Below are positions 26,094-33,643 of a stretch of 64,000 bases of DNA, one piece after another. Source of the DNA: Streptomyces monashensis. Its GTDB lineage: Bacteria; Actinomycetota; Actinomycetes; Streptomycetales; Streptomycetaceae. Position 1 is the stretch's first letter, and each line of letters starts with the position of its first letter. Made by a program: the position numbers and the translations under genes. The notes beneath the pieces were generated by a model that was not told the origin of the DNA, searched no databases, and saw nothing but the letters and a program-made list of their open reading frames with translations. Where the stretch lies: positions 62,001 through 126,000 of the forward strand of contig NZ_MLYO01000034.1 of the NCBI RefSeq assembly GCF_001866665.1. The letters run 5' to 3'.

Positions 26094-27581
26094 TCATGTT
26101 ATCCGAGCGGTGCGGGTGGATTCCGTGAGCGGCGGTTCGAACCACGTCTCCAGTGCTTCGTGCAGGCCGTCGCCCGTGGTGCCCTGCCAGGCGACATAGC
26201 AGTCGGGGCGGAGCAGCAGGGCCGATTCGAGGTGCGGGAGGGTCGCCGTGTCGACGTGTGGCGCCCAACGGCCCGTGTCGAGGGTGCCGGTGGGGTCCAG
26301 GAGGAGGGGACGGCCACCGCGGGTGAGTTCGCGCAGTCCCGGCAGGTCCGGTGCCCAGCGGCCGACGAGCGGGCCGGTCGCCGGTCCCATGTCGTACGTA
26401 ATGTCCGCGCCGGACAGCAGCTCCGCGATGTGCCGCCGTGTCTCGGGCCGGGCGAGCAGTTCGCCGAACAGTTCACGCAGGGCGGTGACTTCACCGCCCG
26501 GGCGCGTCATGAGGGACTGGGCCCGGGTGTGCATGGCGACCCGCCGCGCGGCCGGGAGCCGTTCCGACTCGTAGGTGTCCAGCAGTCCCTGCGGTGCGCG
26601 GCCGCGCAGTTGCGCGGCCAGCTTCCAGCCGAGGTTCATCGCGTCCTGGAGCCCCAGGTTCAGCCCCGGGCCGCCGATCGTCGCGTGCACGTGTGCGGCG
26701 TCCCCGAGGAGGAACACGCGGCCCGCGCGGTATCGGCTCGCGATCCGGGTGTTGCCACCGGCCAGCCGTCGCATCAGGTGCGGTCCCGGTCCGGTCGGCG
26801 GGGCGAGGGGAACGTTCACACCGAGGACCCGGGAGACACTGGTCCGAAGGTCGTCGAGCGAGACCTCGCCCCCGGCCGGCTGATCCCACTCCGTGGTGCT
26901 GATCAACGGATCGCCGCCCGGGAACGGCGCCCAGCTGACCAGGCCGTGTGCCGTGCGCAGATGCCGGAACGGCGGTATGTCCCCGAAGCCCGGGACGGAC
27001 AGGCTGCCGTCGCTCCCGACCGACCCCGGGGGCACGCTCACATGCCCGCTGCGCGACACCGAGTCGTCCACGGTCACCCCGGGGAACTCGATCCCGGCGA
27101 GCTTGCGGACCAGGCTGTGTCCGCCGTCGGCGCCGACCAGGAAGGCCGCCTCCACCTGCTCCCGCCCGCCCAGCTCGACGATCACCGACTTCTCCCTCTG
27201 GGTGAGGCCGGTGACCTCTTGGCCGAGACGCACCTCGACGCCCAGTTCGGCCGCGCGCTCGGCGAGCATCCGCTCGATCCGGCGCTGGGGCACCGCCAAC
27301 GTGCAGAGCGGGTGGTCCGGCAGATCGCTCAGGTCGAGCGGGAACGCCCCGAAGGTGAACCCGGGGACCGGCCGGGGTCGGGCTCCGGGTGCGGTCAGCC
27401 GTTCGTAGAGTCCGCGCCGGTCCAGCATGCGGACCACCTGGCCGACGAGGCCGTTCGCGCGGTGCTCGCCGGACGGCTCGGTGCGGCGTTCCAGGACCAG
27501 CGGGCGTGCGCCGGCCAGGGCCAGCTCGCAGGCCAGCATCAGGCCGTTCGGCCCAGCGCCCGCGACAACGACGTCGATCAT
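26094..27581 (-). CDS. Class A FAD-dependent monooxygenase
   Basis: A 495-residue aromatic-hydroxylase-like flavoprotein. GAGPNG motif at 8-13, DG motif FLVGADGGHSLVRKLAG, and GDAAHVHATIGGPGLNLG. Overall layout is like rifampicin and tetracycline monooxygenases and polyketide hydroxylases. The ATG at 27581 has AAGGAA upstream. It follows the TetR gene by 70 bases on the same strand, so it is likely co-transcribed with and controlled by it through the dyad at 28275. That arrangement suggests induction by its own substrate. Confidence 0.9.
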   Translation of the reverse strand: MIDVVVAGAGPNGLMLACELALAGARPLVLERRTEPSGEHRANGLVGQVVRMLDRRGLYERLTAPGARPRPVPGFTFGAFPLDLSDLPDHPLCTLAVPQRRIERMLAERAAELGVEVRLGQEVTGLTQREKSVIVELGGREQVEAAFLVGADGGHSLVRKLAGIEFPGVTVDDSVSRSGHVSVPPGSVGSDGSLSVPGFGDIPPFRHLRTAHGLVSWAPFPGGDPLISTTEWDQPAGGEVSLDDLRTSVSRVLGVNVPLAPPTGPGPHLMRRLAGGNTRIASRYRAGRVFLLGDAAHVHATIGGPGLNLGLQDAMNLGWKLAAQLRGRAPQGLLDTYESERLPAARRVAMHTRAQSLMTRPGGEVTALRELFGELLARPETRRHIAELLSGADITYDMGPATGPLVGRWAPDLPGLRELTRGGRPLLLDPTGTLDTGRWAPHVDTATLPHLESALLLRPDCYVAWQGTTGDGLHEALETWFEPPLTESTRTARIT

Positions 27582-27651
27582 GGACAAGTTCCTTTACGGG
27601 CAGGGGACATCGGCTCGGGCGCCTGCCGGGCTGTCCGTCCGCGGTGGCTCT

Positions 27652-28257
27652 TCAGGGGGCGGGCAGGCCCGCCGTGAGCTGTGCGAGGGCGTCCGCGAGC
27701 AGCGGCCCGAGGGGTACCGGCGGATCGCTGCGGAGATGGTGGGCCATGGCGGTGTTCGTCGCGGCCATGACCGCGGACGCGACGAGGTGCGGGTACAGAT
27801 CCCGCTCCGGGGCGGTGCCGGTGCGGTCGCCGACGGCCGCCGCGATCTCGGCTTCGGCGACCGCCCCGGCGCGCAGCATCTCGCCTCGCAGCGCCGGTTC
27901 CGCGAGCATCATGCGCACGCCCGTCACCCACTGCGCGGTGTCGGCGACCGGGTGCGCGGTGGCAGCCGCGTCGGGCGCGAACTGTGTCAGCACCGCCCGG
28001 GTGATCGCGTCCCAGAGCGGTTCCTCCGGGTCTTCGCGCAGTACGTCCGCCACGCGCAGGCACCGGTCGAGGTGGCGCGCGACGATCGCCTCGCCCTTGC
28101 CGGAGAAGTAGTTGTTGAACGTGCGAGGCGAGACTCCGGCGGCCTCCGCGATGTCCTCGACCCTGACGTTGTCGAGCCCACGCTCGACGGTCAGTCGCAG
28201 CGCCGCCCAACTGAGCGCGGCGCGCGTCTCGGCCTTCTTCCGCTCTCGCAACCCCAT
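27652..28257 (-). CDS. TetR-family regulator
   Basis: A 201-residue repressor-type protein. HTH about 12-58: KAETRAALSWAALRLTVERG, VRVEDIAEAAGVSPRTFNNY FSGKGEAI (canonical TetR_N with F-N-N-Y-F). The C-terminal ligand domain has no specific family assigned. ATG at 28257, no strong ribosome-binding site. An imperfect palindrome 18 bases upstream (28275-28295) is the likely operator. It is the first gene of a probable two-gene unit with the monooxygenase, which makes autoregulation plus control of the enzyme the simplest model. Confidence 0.92.
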   Translation of the reverse strand: MGLRERKKAETRAALSWAALRLTVERGLDNVRVEDIAEAAGVSPRTFNNYFSGKGEAIVARHLDRCLRVADVLREDPEEPLWDAITRAVLTQFAPDAAATAHPVADTAQWVTGVRMMLAEPALRGEMLRAGAVAEAEIAAAVGDRTGTAPERDLYPHLVASAVMAATNTAMAHHLRSDPPVPLGPLLADALAQLTAGLPAP

Positions 28258-28274
28258 GGAACGACGATAGCCAA

Positions 28275-28295
28275 ATCTGCGCGCTACGCAAAGAT
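28275..28295. promoter_or_regulatory. Candidate TetR operator
   Basis: ATCT-N2-GCG-N3-CGC-N2-AGAT: 21-bp dyad with seven matched pairs, 18 bases upstream of the TetR start codon. Spacing and size suit a TetR dimer. Not tested. Confidence 0.5.
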
Positions 28296-28550
28296 GCGGA
28301 TTCCGCAAGATTGAGTCCGAAGAGTGCCCGCGCCGCTCGGCGGACCGGCGCGTCAACGCCCCGCACGCATCGATGCCGCGAACGGGCGACGTAACCCTGC
28401 CATCGGACGGGAAGTCATTTCGCGCGACTGTTCCACGGCCGTCCCTCAGCAGCGGACCTCCGGTCGCGGGCGGTGTGTCAGGCGGCTGGTCGCGGTCCGA
28501 CGTACGGGTGTCCGACCAGGCACCCCGGCAGAAAGAGTGGGAAGTGGCGC

Positions 28551-29342
28551 ATGCCCGAAGTCACGATTGCCTACGCGAGCGGGGCCCCGTGCTGGGTCGA
28601 TCTGATGACGAAGGACCAGTTGGCCGCGCTGGACTTCTACCGCGACCTGTTCGGGTGGCAGGGGCAGGCCGGGCTGGCCGAGTCCGGCGGATACGCGGTC
28701 TGCGAGCTGGGCGGCAAGGCCGTGGCCGGCATCGCCCCGGCCCCTCCCCCGGCCTCGGTCGCTGAGGGGACATCGGCTCGGCCCGCCATGTGGATCAGCT
28801 ACTTGGCCGCCGCCGACGCCGAAGCCACCCGGGACGCGATCACCGCCGCCGGCGGCACCCCGCTCATCCCGGTGATGGACGGCGGTGCGCTCGGACGCAT
28901 GCTGCTCGCCCGTGACCCGCAGGGCGCGGTGTTCGGGGTCTGGCAGCCCGGCGAGTTCTCGGGCGCACAGGTGGTCGACGAGCCCGGCGCGCTCGTCTGG
29001 AACGAACTGCACACCGACGACGTCCACGGCGCCACGCGCTTCTACCAGGAGGTGTTCGGCATCGGCATCGAACGGACGCCGGGGGCCACGTCGCGCTGGG
29101 ACCTCCAGGCCGGTGGGCGGACCGTCGGCAGCGTCACACTGCTCGACAACGACCCGCCGGGTACTCCGGCACATTGGCTGACCTGCTTCGCCGTCGACGA
29201 CGTCGACTCCACCGTGGACTCCCTGGTCAAGCGTGACGGCACCGTCTGCACGGCACCGTTCGACACGGCCACGGGCCGGATGAGCGTGGTCCGCGACCCA
29301 CAGGGCGCCCTGCTCGCCCTGCTCAAGCCGCTGGCGCCGTAG
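28551..29342 (+). CDS. Two-domain VOC (glyoxalase-fold) protein
   Basis: A 263-residue protein made of two vicinal-oxygen-chelate domains. Domain 1 starts PCWVDLMTKDQLAALDFYRD LFGW and ends RDPQGAVFGVWQPG. Domain 2 starts NELHTDDVHGATRFYQEVFG and ends RDPQGALLALLKP. The layout matches the actinobacterial CFP30B group, usually of unknown enzyme activity; metal-ligand positions are only partly conserved. ATG at 28551 with GGGAAG upstream. A fragment of another VOC gene on the opposite strand ends next to it. Confidence 0.88.
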   Translation: MPEVTIAYASGAPCWVDLMTKDQLAALDFYRDLFGWQGQAGLAESGGYAVCELGGKAVAGIAPAPPPASVAEGTSARPAMWISYLAAADAEATRDAITAAGGTPLIPVMDGGALGRMLLARDPQGAVFGVWQPGEFSGAQVVDEPGALVWNELHTDDVHGATRFYQEVFGIGIERTPGATSRWDLQAGGRTVGSVTLLDNDPPGTPAHWLTCFAVDDVDSTVDSLVKRDGTVCTAPFDTATGRMSVVRDPQGALLALLKPLAP

Positions 29343-29359
29343 GACGACGGATCCGCGTC

Positions 29360-29474
29360 GAAGCCCCAGGCGATGGCCGACCGGGTGCTCCAGCCCCATG
29401 ACGGAGGCGAAGAAGCGCGCTGCCACGTCGTTGTCGACAGCGGGAACGACGGTGTGGTCCGGCGTGAGGGGCAT
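29360..29474 (-). pseudogene. VOC-domain gene, N-terminal remnant
   Basis: ATG at 29474 starts PLTPDHTVVPAVDNDVAARF FASVMGLE, a good VOC domain beginning, but after about 37 codons the frame becomes the antisense of the complete VOC gene. The remaining two thirds are missing. Probably a truncation caused by the same rearrangements that left the ctaD scrap nearby. Confidence 0.6.
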
Positions 29475-29593
29475 GCTCCGCCTCTCAGCTGCCGGTCGGC
29501 CGGGACAGGGAGCCGCGCAGGAAGCCCCGGGAAGGCCGGCGCGGCCCGCTCGCGCGACGGGCACGACAACTCCCGCTCGGGCTCGAAGAGTTC

Positions 29594-29626
29594 GGCCGGT
29601 CCCTGCCGCACCGGCAGGGACCGGCC
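29594..29626. terminator. 15-bp perfect hairpin
   Basis: GGCCGGTCCCTGCCG / CGGCAGGGACCGGCC with a 3-base loop. Lies in a region of gene remnants between the VOC and YdeI-like genes. May end the VOC transcript (stop at 29342) or be a leftover of a lost gene. Confidence 0.55.
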
Positions 29627-29651
29627 ACACGATCATCCGGGCCCCGCGCGC

Positions 29652-29672
29652 GTGCACCGGGTGCCGGTGCAC
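29652..29672. repeat. 9-bp perfect hairpin
   Basis: GTGCACCGG-GTG-CCGGTGCAC, 25 bases after the previous hairpin; the two form a double stem-loop. Confidence 0.6.
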
Positions 29673-29741
29673 CCGTGGCCGGGAAGGCGGCCGGACCGAC
29701 GGCACGACGGACGGCGCGCTGCGGGCAGACCGGAGTGGGCG

Positions 29742-29945
29742 GAGTGGCCGACGACCACTGACCACAAGAAGATCGGGACGATGTATCGGGTCACGGCCCT
29801 CGTGTTGTTCGTCGTGGGCGGCGTGACGGCCCAGCTCGTGCGCGCCGAACTCGCCCGCCCGGGCTCCAGATCATGTCGAACGAGCAGTTCGACCAGGTGT
29901 TCACCATGCACGGCTCGATCATGCTGCTGATGTCCGCCATTCAAC
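29742..29945 (+). pseudogene. Cytochrome c oxidase subunit I (ctaD) N-terminal fragment
   Basis: The frame reads EWPTTTDHKKIGTMYRVTAL, then LVRAELARPGS; after a frameshift near 29868 it continues MSNEQFDQVFTMHGSIMLLM. This is the conserved beginning of actinobacterial ctaD (TTTDHK.IGTMY... LSNEQFNQ.FTMHG), including the first histidine region. It then stops: the haem and copper ligand helices are absent. There is no start codon in a sensible position. Downstream (29946-30230) a hydrophobic frame (VLLLLAEAWWIPCPAAVAG) is seen but not recognised. Confidence 0.75.
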
Positions 29946-30255
29946 GGCTGGAGCAGCGGCGACGTGATCGCCGTCCTGCTGCTTCTGGCCGAGGCGTGGT
30001 GGATCCCCTGCCCCGCGGCCGTCGCAGGTGTGCTGTTCACGGCCTGCCTGCGGATCGGTGCGGCGGTGACACGGCGGACCGAGTCACGCGAAGCCGCCCG
30101 TCAGTGGGGCGAGTTGGGCCGCGCCCACCCCTCGCCCCACCCGACCGTTCCCGGTACGTCGTGGCCGTCCGCCTCGGCACCGGGCCGGTGGCCGTCGCCG
30201 TGACCGCGATCCTCAAGGTGCCGGGTGGTTGACCCGGTCCCGGTCGTGGCCTTTC

Positions 30256-30855
30256 ATGGCGGTCATGTCTGAGGGATCACGCGGAGCGGCGGATCCGGTC
30301 CTCTCCTTCGCCACGCAGGAGGAGTGGGAGCGGTGGCTGGAGGAGCACCACGCGGAGGTGCCGGGCATCTGGTTCAGGATTCCCAGGAGCGGCTCGGGAG
30401 TCGAGGGCGTCGACTATGCGACGGCGCTGGAGTCGGCGCTCTGCTTCGGGTGGATCGACGGACAGAAGAGGAAGCTGGACGAGCGGCACTGGCTGCAGCG
30501 CTTCACCCCGCGGCGCCCGGGCAGCAGGTGGTCGCAGATCAACCGCGCCAAGGCGACCGCTCTGATCGAGCTGGGCCGGATGCGCCCCGCCGGGCTGCGT
30601 GAGGTGGAGCGGGCCAGGGCGGACGGCCGGTGGGAGGCGGCGTACCCGGGTCAGAGCAGGGCGACGGTGCCCGACGACCTCCGGGCCGCCCTGGACGCGG
30701 TGCCGGCAGCCCGCGACTTCTTCGCCACCCTGGACAGCCGCAACCGGTACTCCATCCTGCACCGGGTCGAAGCCGCCAAGAAGCCGCAGACCAGGGCCGC
30801 CCGCATCGAGAAGTTCGTGGCCATGCTGGCCGAGGAGAAGAAGATCTACCCCTGA
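30256..30855 (+). CDS. YdeI/OmpD-associated family protein
   Basis: A 199-residue cytosolic protein. Blocks seen: SFATQEEWERWLEEHHAEVP, ESALCFGWIDGQKRKLD (the family's CFGWIDG signature), RFTPRRPGSRWSQINRAKA and RAARIEKFVAMLAEEKK. The family is a DUF1801/YdeI-type group without a proven enzyme activity. Start ATG at 30256, with a second ATG at 30265; neither has a strong ribosome-binding site. It converges on the monooxygenase operon at 30891. Confidence 0.88.
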   Translation: MAVMSEGSRGAADPVLSFATQEEWERWLEEHHAEVPGIWFRIPRSGSGVEGVDYATALESALCFGWIDGQKRKLDERHWLQRFTPRRPGSRWSQINRAKATALIELGRMRPAGLREVERARADGRWEAAYPGQSRATVPDDLRAALDAVPAARDFFATLDSRNRYSILHRVEAAKKPQTRAARIEKFVAMLAEEKKIYP

Positions 30856-30890
30856 GCCCGCCGACGGCACCGCGCTCGCCGGTCGTGTCC

Positions 30891-32057
30891 TCACGCGGCG
30901 ACGGGGTCGTCCCAGCGGATCCGGTGGTCGTACTGCCAGGCCGACTTCTCGGGTGTGGCGAGGCGGGCGAACAGCGGCAGGAGTGCGTCCCGCACCACCC
31001 GGCCCACGGGACCGGCCGCCTTTCCACTGTTGGTACGGGCGGCCTGGGCGATGACGCGTTCGACCCGGGCACGGCGACAGCCCTCGTAGGCGGCGAAGGC
31101 CTCGGGGTGGGGCAGGTCCCGCAGCGCACGCGCGAGTTCGACGGCGCTCTCCGCGGCGAGGGAGACGCCCTGCCCGGAGCTGGGAGAGGTGGCGTGGGCG
31201 GAGTCGCCCACGAGCACCATGCGGCCGCGATGCCACTGCGGGACGTGCGGGACGTCCTCCATCGGACCGGTGGTGATCAGTTCCTCGGGCCGGGTGCGCC
31301 GCAGCAAGTCCAGGGCGGGGACGCTGTCCTGGGCGAAGGCCTCGCCCAGTCGGCGCAGCCACTCCTCGTTCGAGGTCTGCCCGACCTCCTTCCACGTCAG
31401 GTAGGGGTGGGGCAGGTTGGCGAACCAGACGCCGGTGCCGTCGTCGAAGGTCTGGTAGCCGAAGAAGGCCCGTCGGCCGAAGGCCATGTACATGCGGTCG
31501 CCGGTGAGCAGCAGTCCTGCGCCGTCGACGCGGGCGCCGAAGCCGAGGAGTCCCGAGTAGCGCGGCCGGGGAGCCGCCGGGTCGATCAGCCGGCGCACGG
31601 TGGAGCGCAGGCCGTCCGCGCCGATCAGGACGTCCGCCTCCTCGCTGGTGGTGCCATCGGCGAAGACGGCCCGGATACCGGTGCCGCTCTCGCGGACGTC
31701 GACCAGTCGGTGTCCGTGGTGGACCTGGACGTCGTGCTCCCGGGCGAGGTCGTAGAGCCGCCGGTACAGGTCGGAGCGCCAGCTGAACTGCATGGGCTGA
31801 CGGATCTCGGCGATCACCCGGCCCTTGTGGTTCTGGAGCACGATGGCGTTCATCGGAGCGCCGATCCGGTCGAGTCCGACGAGCCCGAGGGCGGCCCGGC
31901 CGTTGGGGGCGACGCCCAGGCCGCCGCCAATGCCGTCGGCGGTGCCGGTGTGGGACTCGTGCACGGTGGCCTCGATCCCGGCCCGGCGCAGCGCGAGGGC
32001 TGCGACCGGACCGGCGATGCCGCCACCCACGACGATCGCGGTGCGGGTGCGGGACAT
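30891..32057 (-). CDS. FAD-dependent monooxygenase (short class A type)
   Basis: A 388-residue flavoprotein of the salicylate/kynurenine-hydroxylase-like size class. FAD motif VVGGGIAGPVAALALRRAG near the N-terminus, DG motif VLIGADGLRSTVRRLID, and GDSAHATSPSSGQGVSLAAE. The start ATG at 32057 lies one base after the stop of the 156-residue gene upstream, so translation is coupled. The operon is divergent from a PadR regulator with a dyad in the shared promoter. Substrate unknown; small aromatic compound likely. Confidence 0.92.
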   Translation of the reverse strand: MSRTRTAIVVGGGIAGPVAALALRRAGIEATVHESHTGTADGIGGGLGVAPNGRAALGLVGLDRIGAPMNAIVLQNHKGRVIAEIRQPMQFSWRSDLYRRLYDLAREHDVQVHHGHRLVDVRESGTGIRAVFADGTTSEEADVLIGADGLRSTVRRLIDPAAPRPRYSGLLGFGARVDGAGLLLTGDRMYMAFGRRAFFGYQTFDDGTGVWFANLPHPYLTWKEVGQTSNEEWLRRLGEAFAQDSVPALDLLRRTRPEELITTGPMEDVPHVPQWHRGRMVLVGDSAHATSPSSGQGVSLAAESAVELARALRDLPHPEAFAAYEGCRRARVERVIAQAARTNSGKAAGPVGRVVRDALLPLFARLATPEKSAWQYDHRIRWDDPVAA

Positions 32058-32058
32058 G

Positions 32059-32529
32059 TCAGTGGGTCCTCTCGCGGGTGGGGTCGTCGACGGTGGGCAA
32101 GTCGCCGTCGCGGTGGGCCCGGCGCAGGTCGTTCACGTAGGCCCGGGAGCACATGGCGGTGAGCTGGGCGGTGCCGCCGCGGCGGATGCGGATCTCGCCG
32201 TCGCCGACCGCTCCGGTCAGCAGCAGCCGGGCCGGACCGGTGCCGGGTTCCGCGTCCTTCACCCGGCCGCGGCCCGAGAAGGCGACGCCCCACCCGTCCA
32301 CGGCGACGGCGTCGGGCAGCAGCAGGGTGAGGGCGGCGGAGGTGAGGTCGAGCCGCGCGGTGACCGGCTCGTCCCAGCTGATCCGCGGGGAGCGGAGGTC
32401 CAGGACGACGGTGGCGCGGCGGGCGCGTACGTCGAACTCGGTGGCCTCGGTCCAGTGTCCGAGGTGCTTCACGGTGGCGTGGTCCGCGTGGATGCGCTCG
32501 GCGGACTCGAGCGGGGTCGCTGTCGTCAT
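32059..32529 (-). CDS. Hypothetical protein coupled to the monooxygenase
   Basis: A 156-residue soluble, beta-rich protein (RATVVLDLRSPRISWDEPVT, ARLLLTGAVGDGEIRIRRGG). The repeated VVLDL/IRIRRG strands recall LiaF-like beta-helix tails, but no firm family can be named. The ATG at 32529 has no evident ribosome-binding site. First gene of the operon under the PadR dyad; its stop is one base from the monooxygenase start. That tight coupling suggests a shared job. Confidence 0.75.
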   Translation of the reverse strand: MTTATPLESAERIHADHATVKHLGHWTEATEFDVRARRATVVLDLRSPRISWDEPVTARLDLTSAALTLLLPDAVAVDGWGVAFSGRGRVKDAEPGTGPARLLLTGAVGDGEIRIRRGGTAQLTAMCSRAYVNDLRRAHRDGDLPTVDDPTRERTH

Positions 32530-32548
32530 GCATCGATAGTTGCAGTGA

Positions 32549-32571
32549 AACTAGTGGCACGTCAACTAGTT
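32549..32571. promoter_or_regulatory. Candidate PadR operator
   Basis: AACTAGT-N9-ACTAGTT: perfect 7-bp inverted arms in the 73-base divergent promoter between the monooxygenase operon (32529) and padR-like gene (32603). Position suits repression of both directions. Confidence 0.5.
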
Positions 32572-32602
32572 CATCTGAGATCGGTTCGGGTAGGCTCCAG
32601 GC

Positions 32603-33196
32603 ATGCGCAGCTCCCCTCTCGGCCTCACCGTCCTCTCGCTCCTGCACATGCGGCCGCTGCACCCGTACGGCATCCAGCGGCTGATCAAGCAGTGGGGGAA
32701 GGACCAGGTCGTCAACGTCAGCCAGCGGGCGAGCCTGTACCGGACCATCGACCGGCTGCTCGACGCGGGGCTGATCGCCGTGCGCGAGACCAGCCGGGAT
32801 CAGCAGTACCCGGAGCGCACGGTCTACGAGGTGACCGACCCGGGCCGCACGGCGACGCGCGAGTGGCTGCGGGAGATGCTGGCCGCATCACGGACGGAGT
32901 ACCCGGAGTTCCCCGCCGCGCTCTCCTTCGCCATGATGCTGCTGCCGCGGGAGGTCGAGGCCGATCTGTCCGCGCGCGCCGGCCAAGTACGGGCGCAGCT
33001 GGCCGAGTTGGAATCCGCGGCCGAGGGTGCGCGCGAACTGTCGCTGCCGCGGGTCACGATGCTGGAGGACGAGTACCGCCGGGCCGTCCTGACCGCGGAG
33101 CTCGACTGGCTCGACGCGGTCACGGCCGACCTCCGCTCGGGCGCACTGACCTGGGACTTCGAAGCGCTGGCGGCACTGGCCCAGGCCTCGACCTGA
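32603..33196 (+). CDS. PadR-family regulator
   Basis: A 197-residue winged-helix regulator. PadR_N about 1-90: SPLGLTVLSLLHMRPLHPYG, ASLYRTIDRLLDAGLIAVRE, ERTVYEVTDPGRTATREWL. A C-terminal dimerisation domain with long helices (VEADLSARAGQVRAQLAELE) follows. PadR proteins usually repress a divergent detoxification gene and are released by a phenolic or drug-like ligand. Its divergent partner here is a monooxygenase operon, in keeping with that. The ATG at 32603 is used; upstream DNA has no strong ribosome-binding site. Confidence 0.92.
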   Translation: MRSSPLGLTVLSLLHMRPLHPYGIQRLIKQWGKDQVVNVSQRASLYRTIDRLLDAGLIAVRETSRDQQYPERTVYEVTDPGRTATREWLREMLAASRTEYPEFPAALSFAMMLLPREVEADLSARAGQVRAQLAELESAAEGARELSLPRVTMLEDEYRRAVLTAELDWLDAVTADLRSGALTWDFEALAALAQAST

Positions 33197-33643
33197 GCCG
33201 TTCGACCCGACCGCGGCCTCGATGCGTCGCCGCGCCGGGGTCGTACCGACGTCGCGGCGGTCCAGCCGTTCCGGCGCGAGCCTGACTGCCGAGCACCACG
33301 TGATCCATGCCGCGTTCGGCGCTCGCCCCGAAGGGGATGCGGGCCGGGTGGCGGTCGACGGTCATATCCCGGGGCCGAAGCCCTCGGCACCGGCCGCGCC
33401 CGACCGGCGAAGCCCGTCACCTCCGGCACCTGCGCCACGACCGCGCCGAAGCGGAGCCCGCCGGCCCCTTTCCACCCATTCCTCCCTTCCTTTCGCCGCA
33501 CCTCCTTACCCCGGGAAACCTCAGATCTTCCACAAACCTTGATCAACACGGTTGCCCGGCCCACAGCTGTTTGCCAGGGTTTCGCGCACCCCCCACCTCC
33601 CCGTCATCGACCCCCTCCCAGGAGGGGCGAATCCGGAGGACCT
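33197..33643. other. Upstream region of the gamma-glutamyltransferase gene
   Basis: About 450 bases. The last third is pyrimidine-rich and less GC-rich (around 33480-33560), as expected of a promoter. No gene and no convincing repeat seen. Confidence 0.45.
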
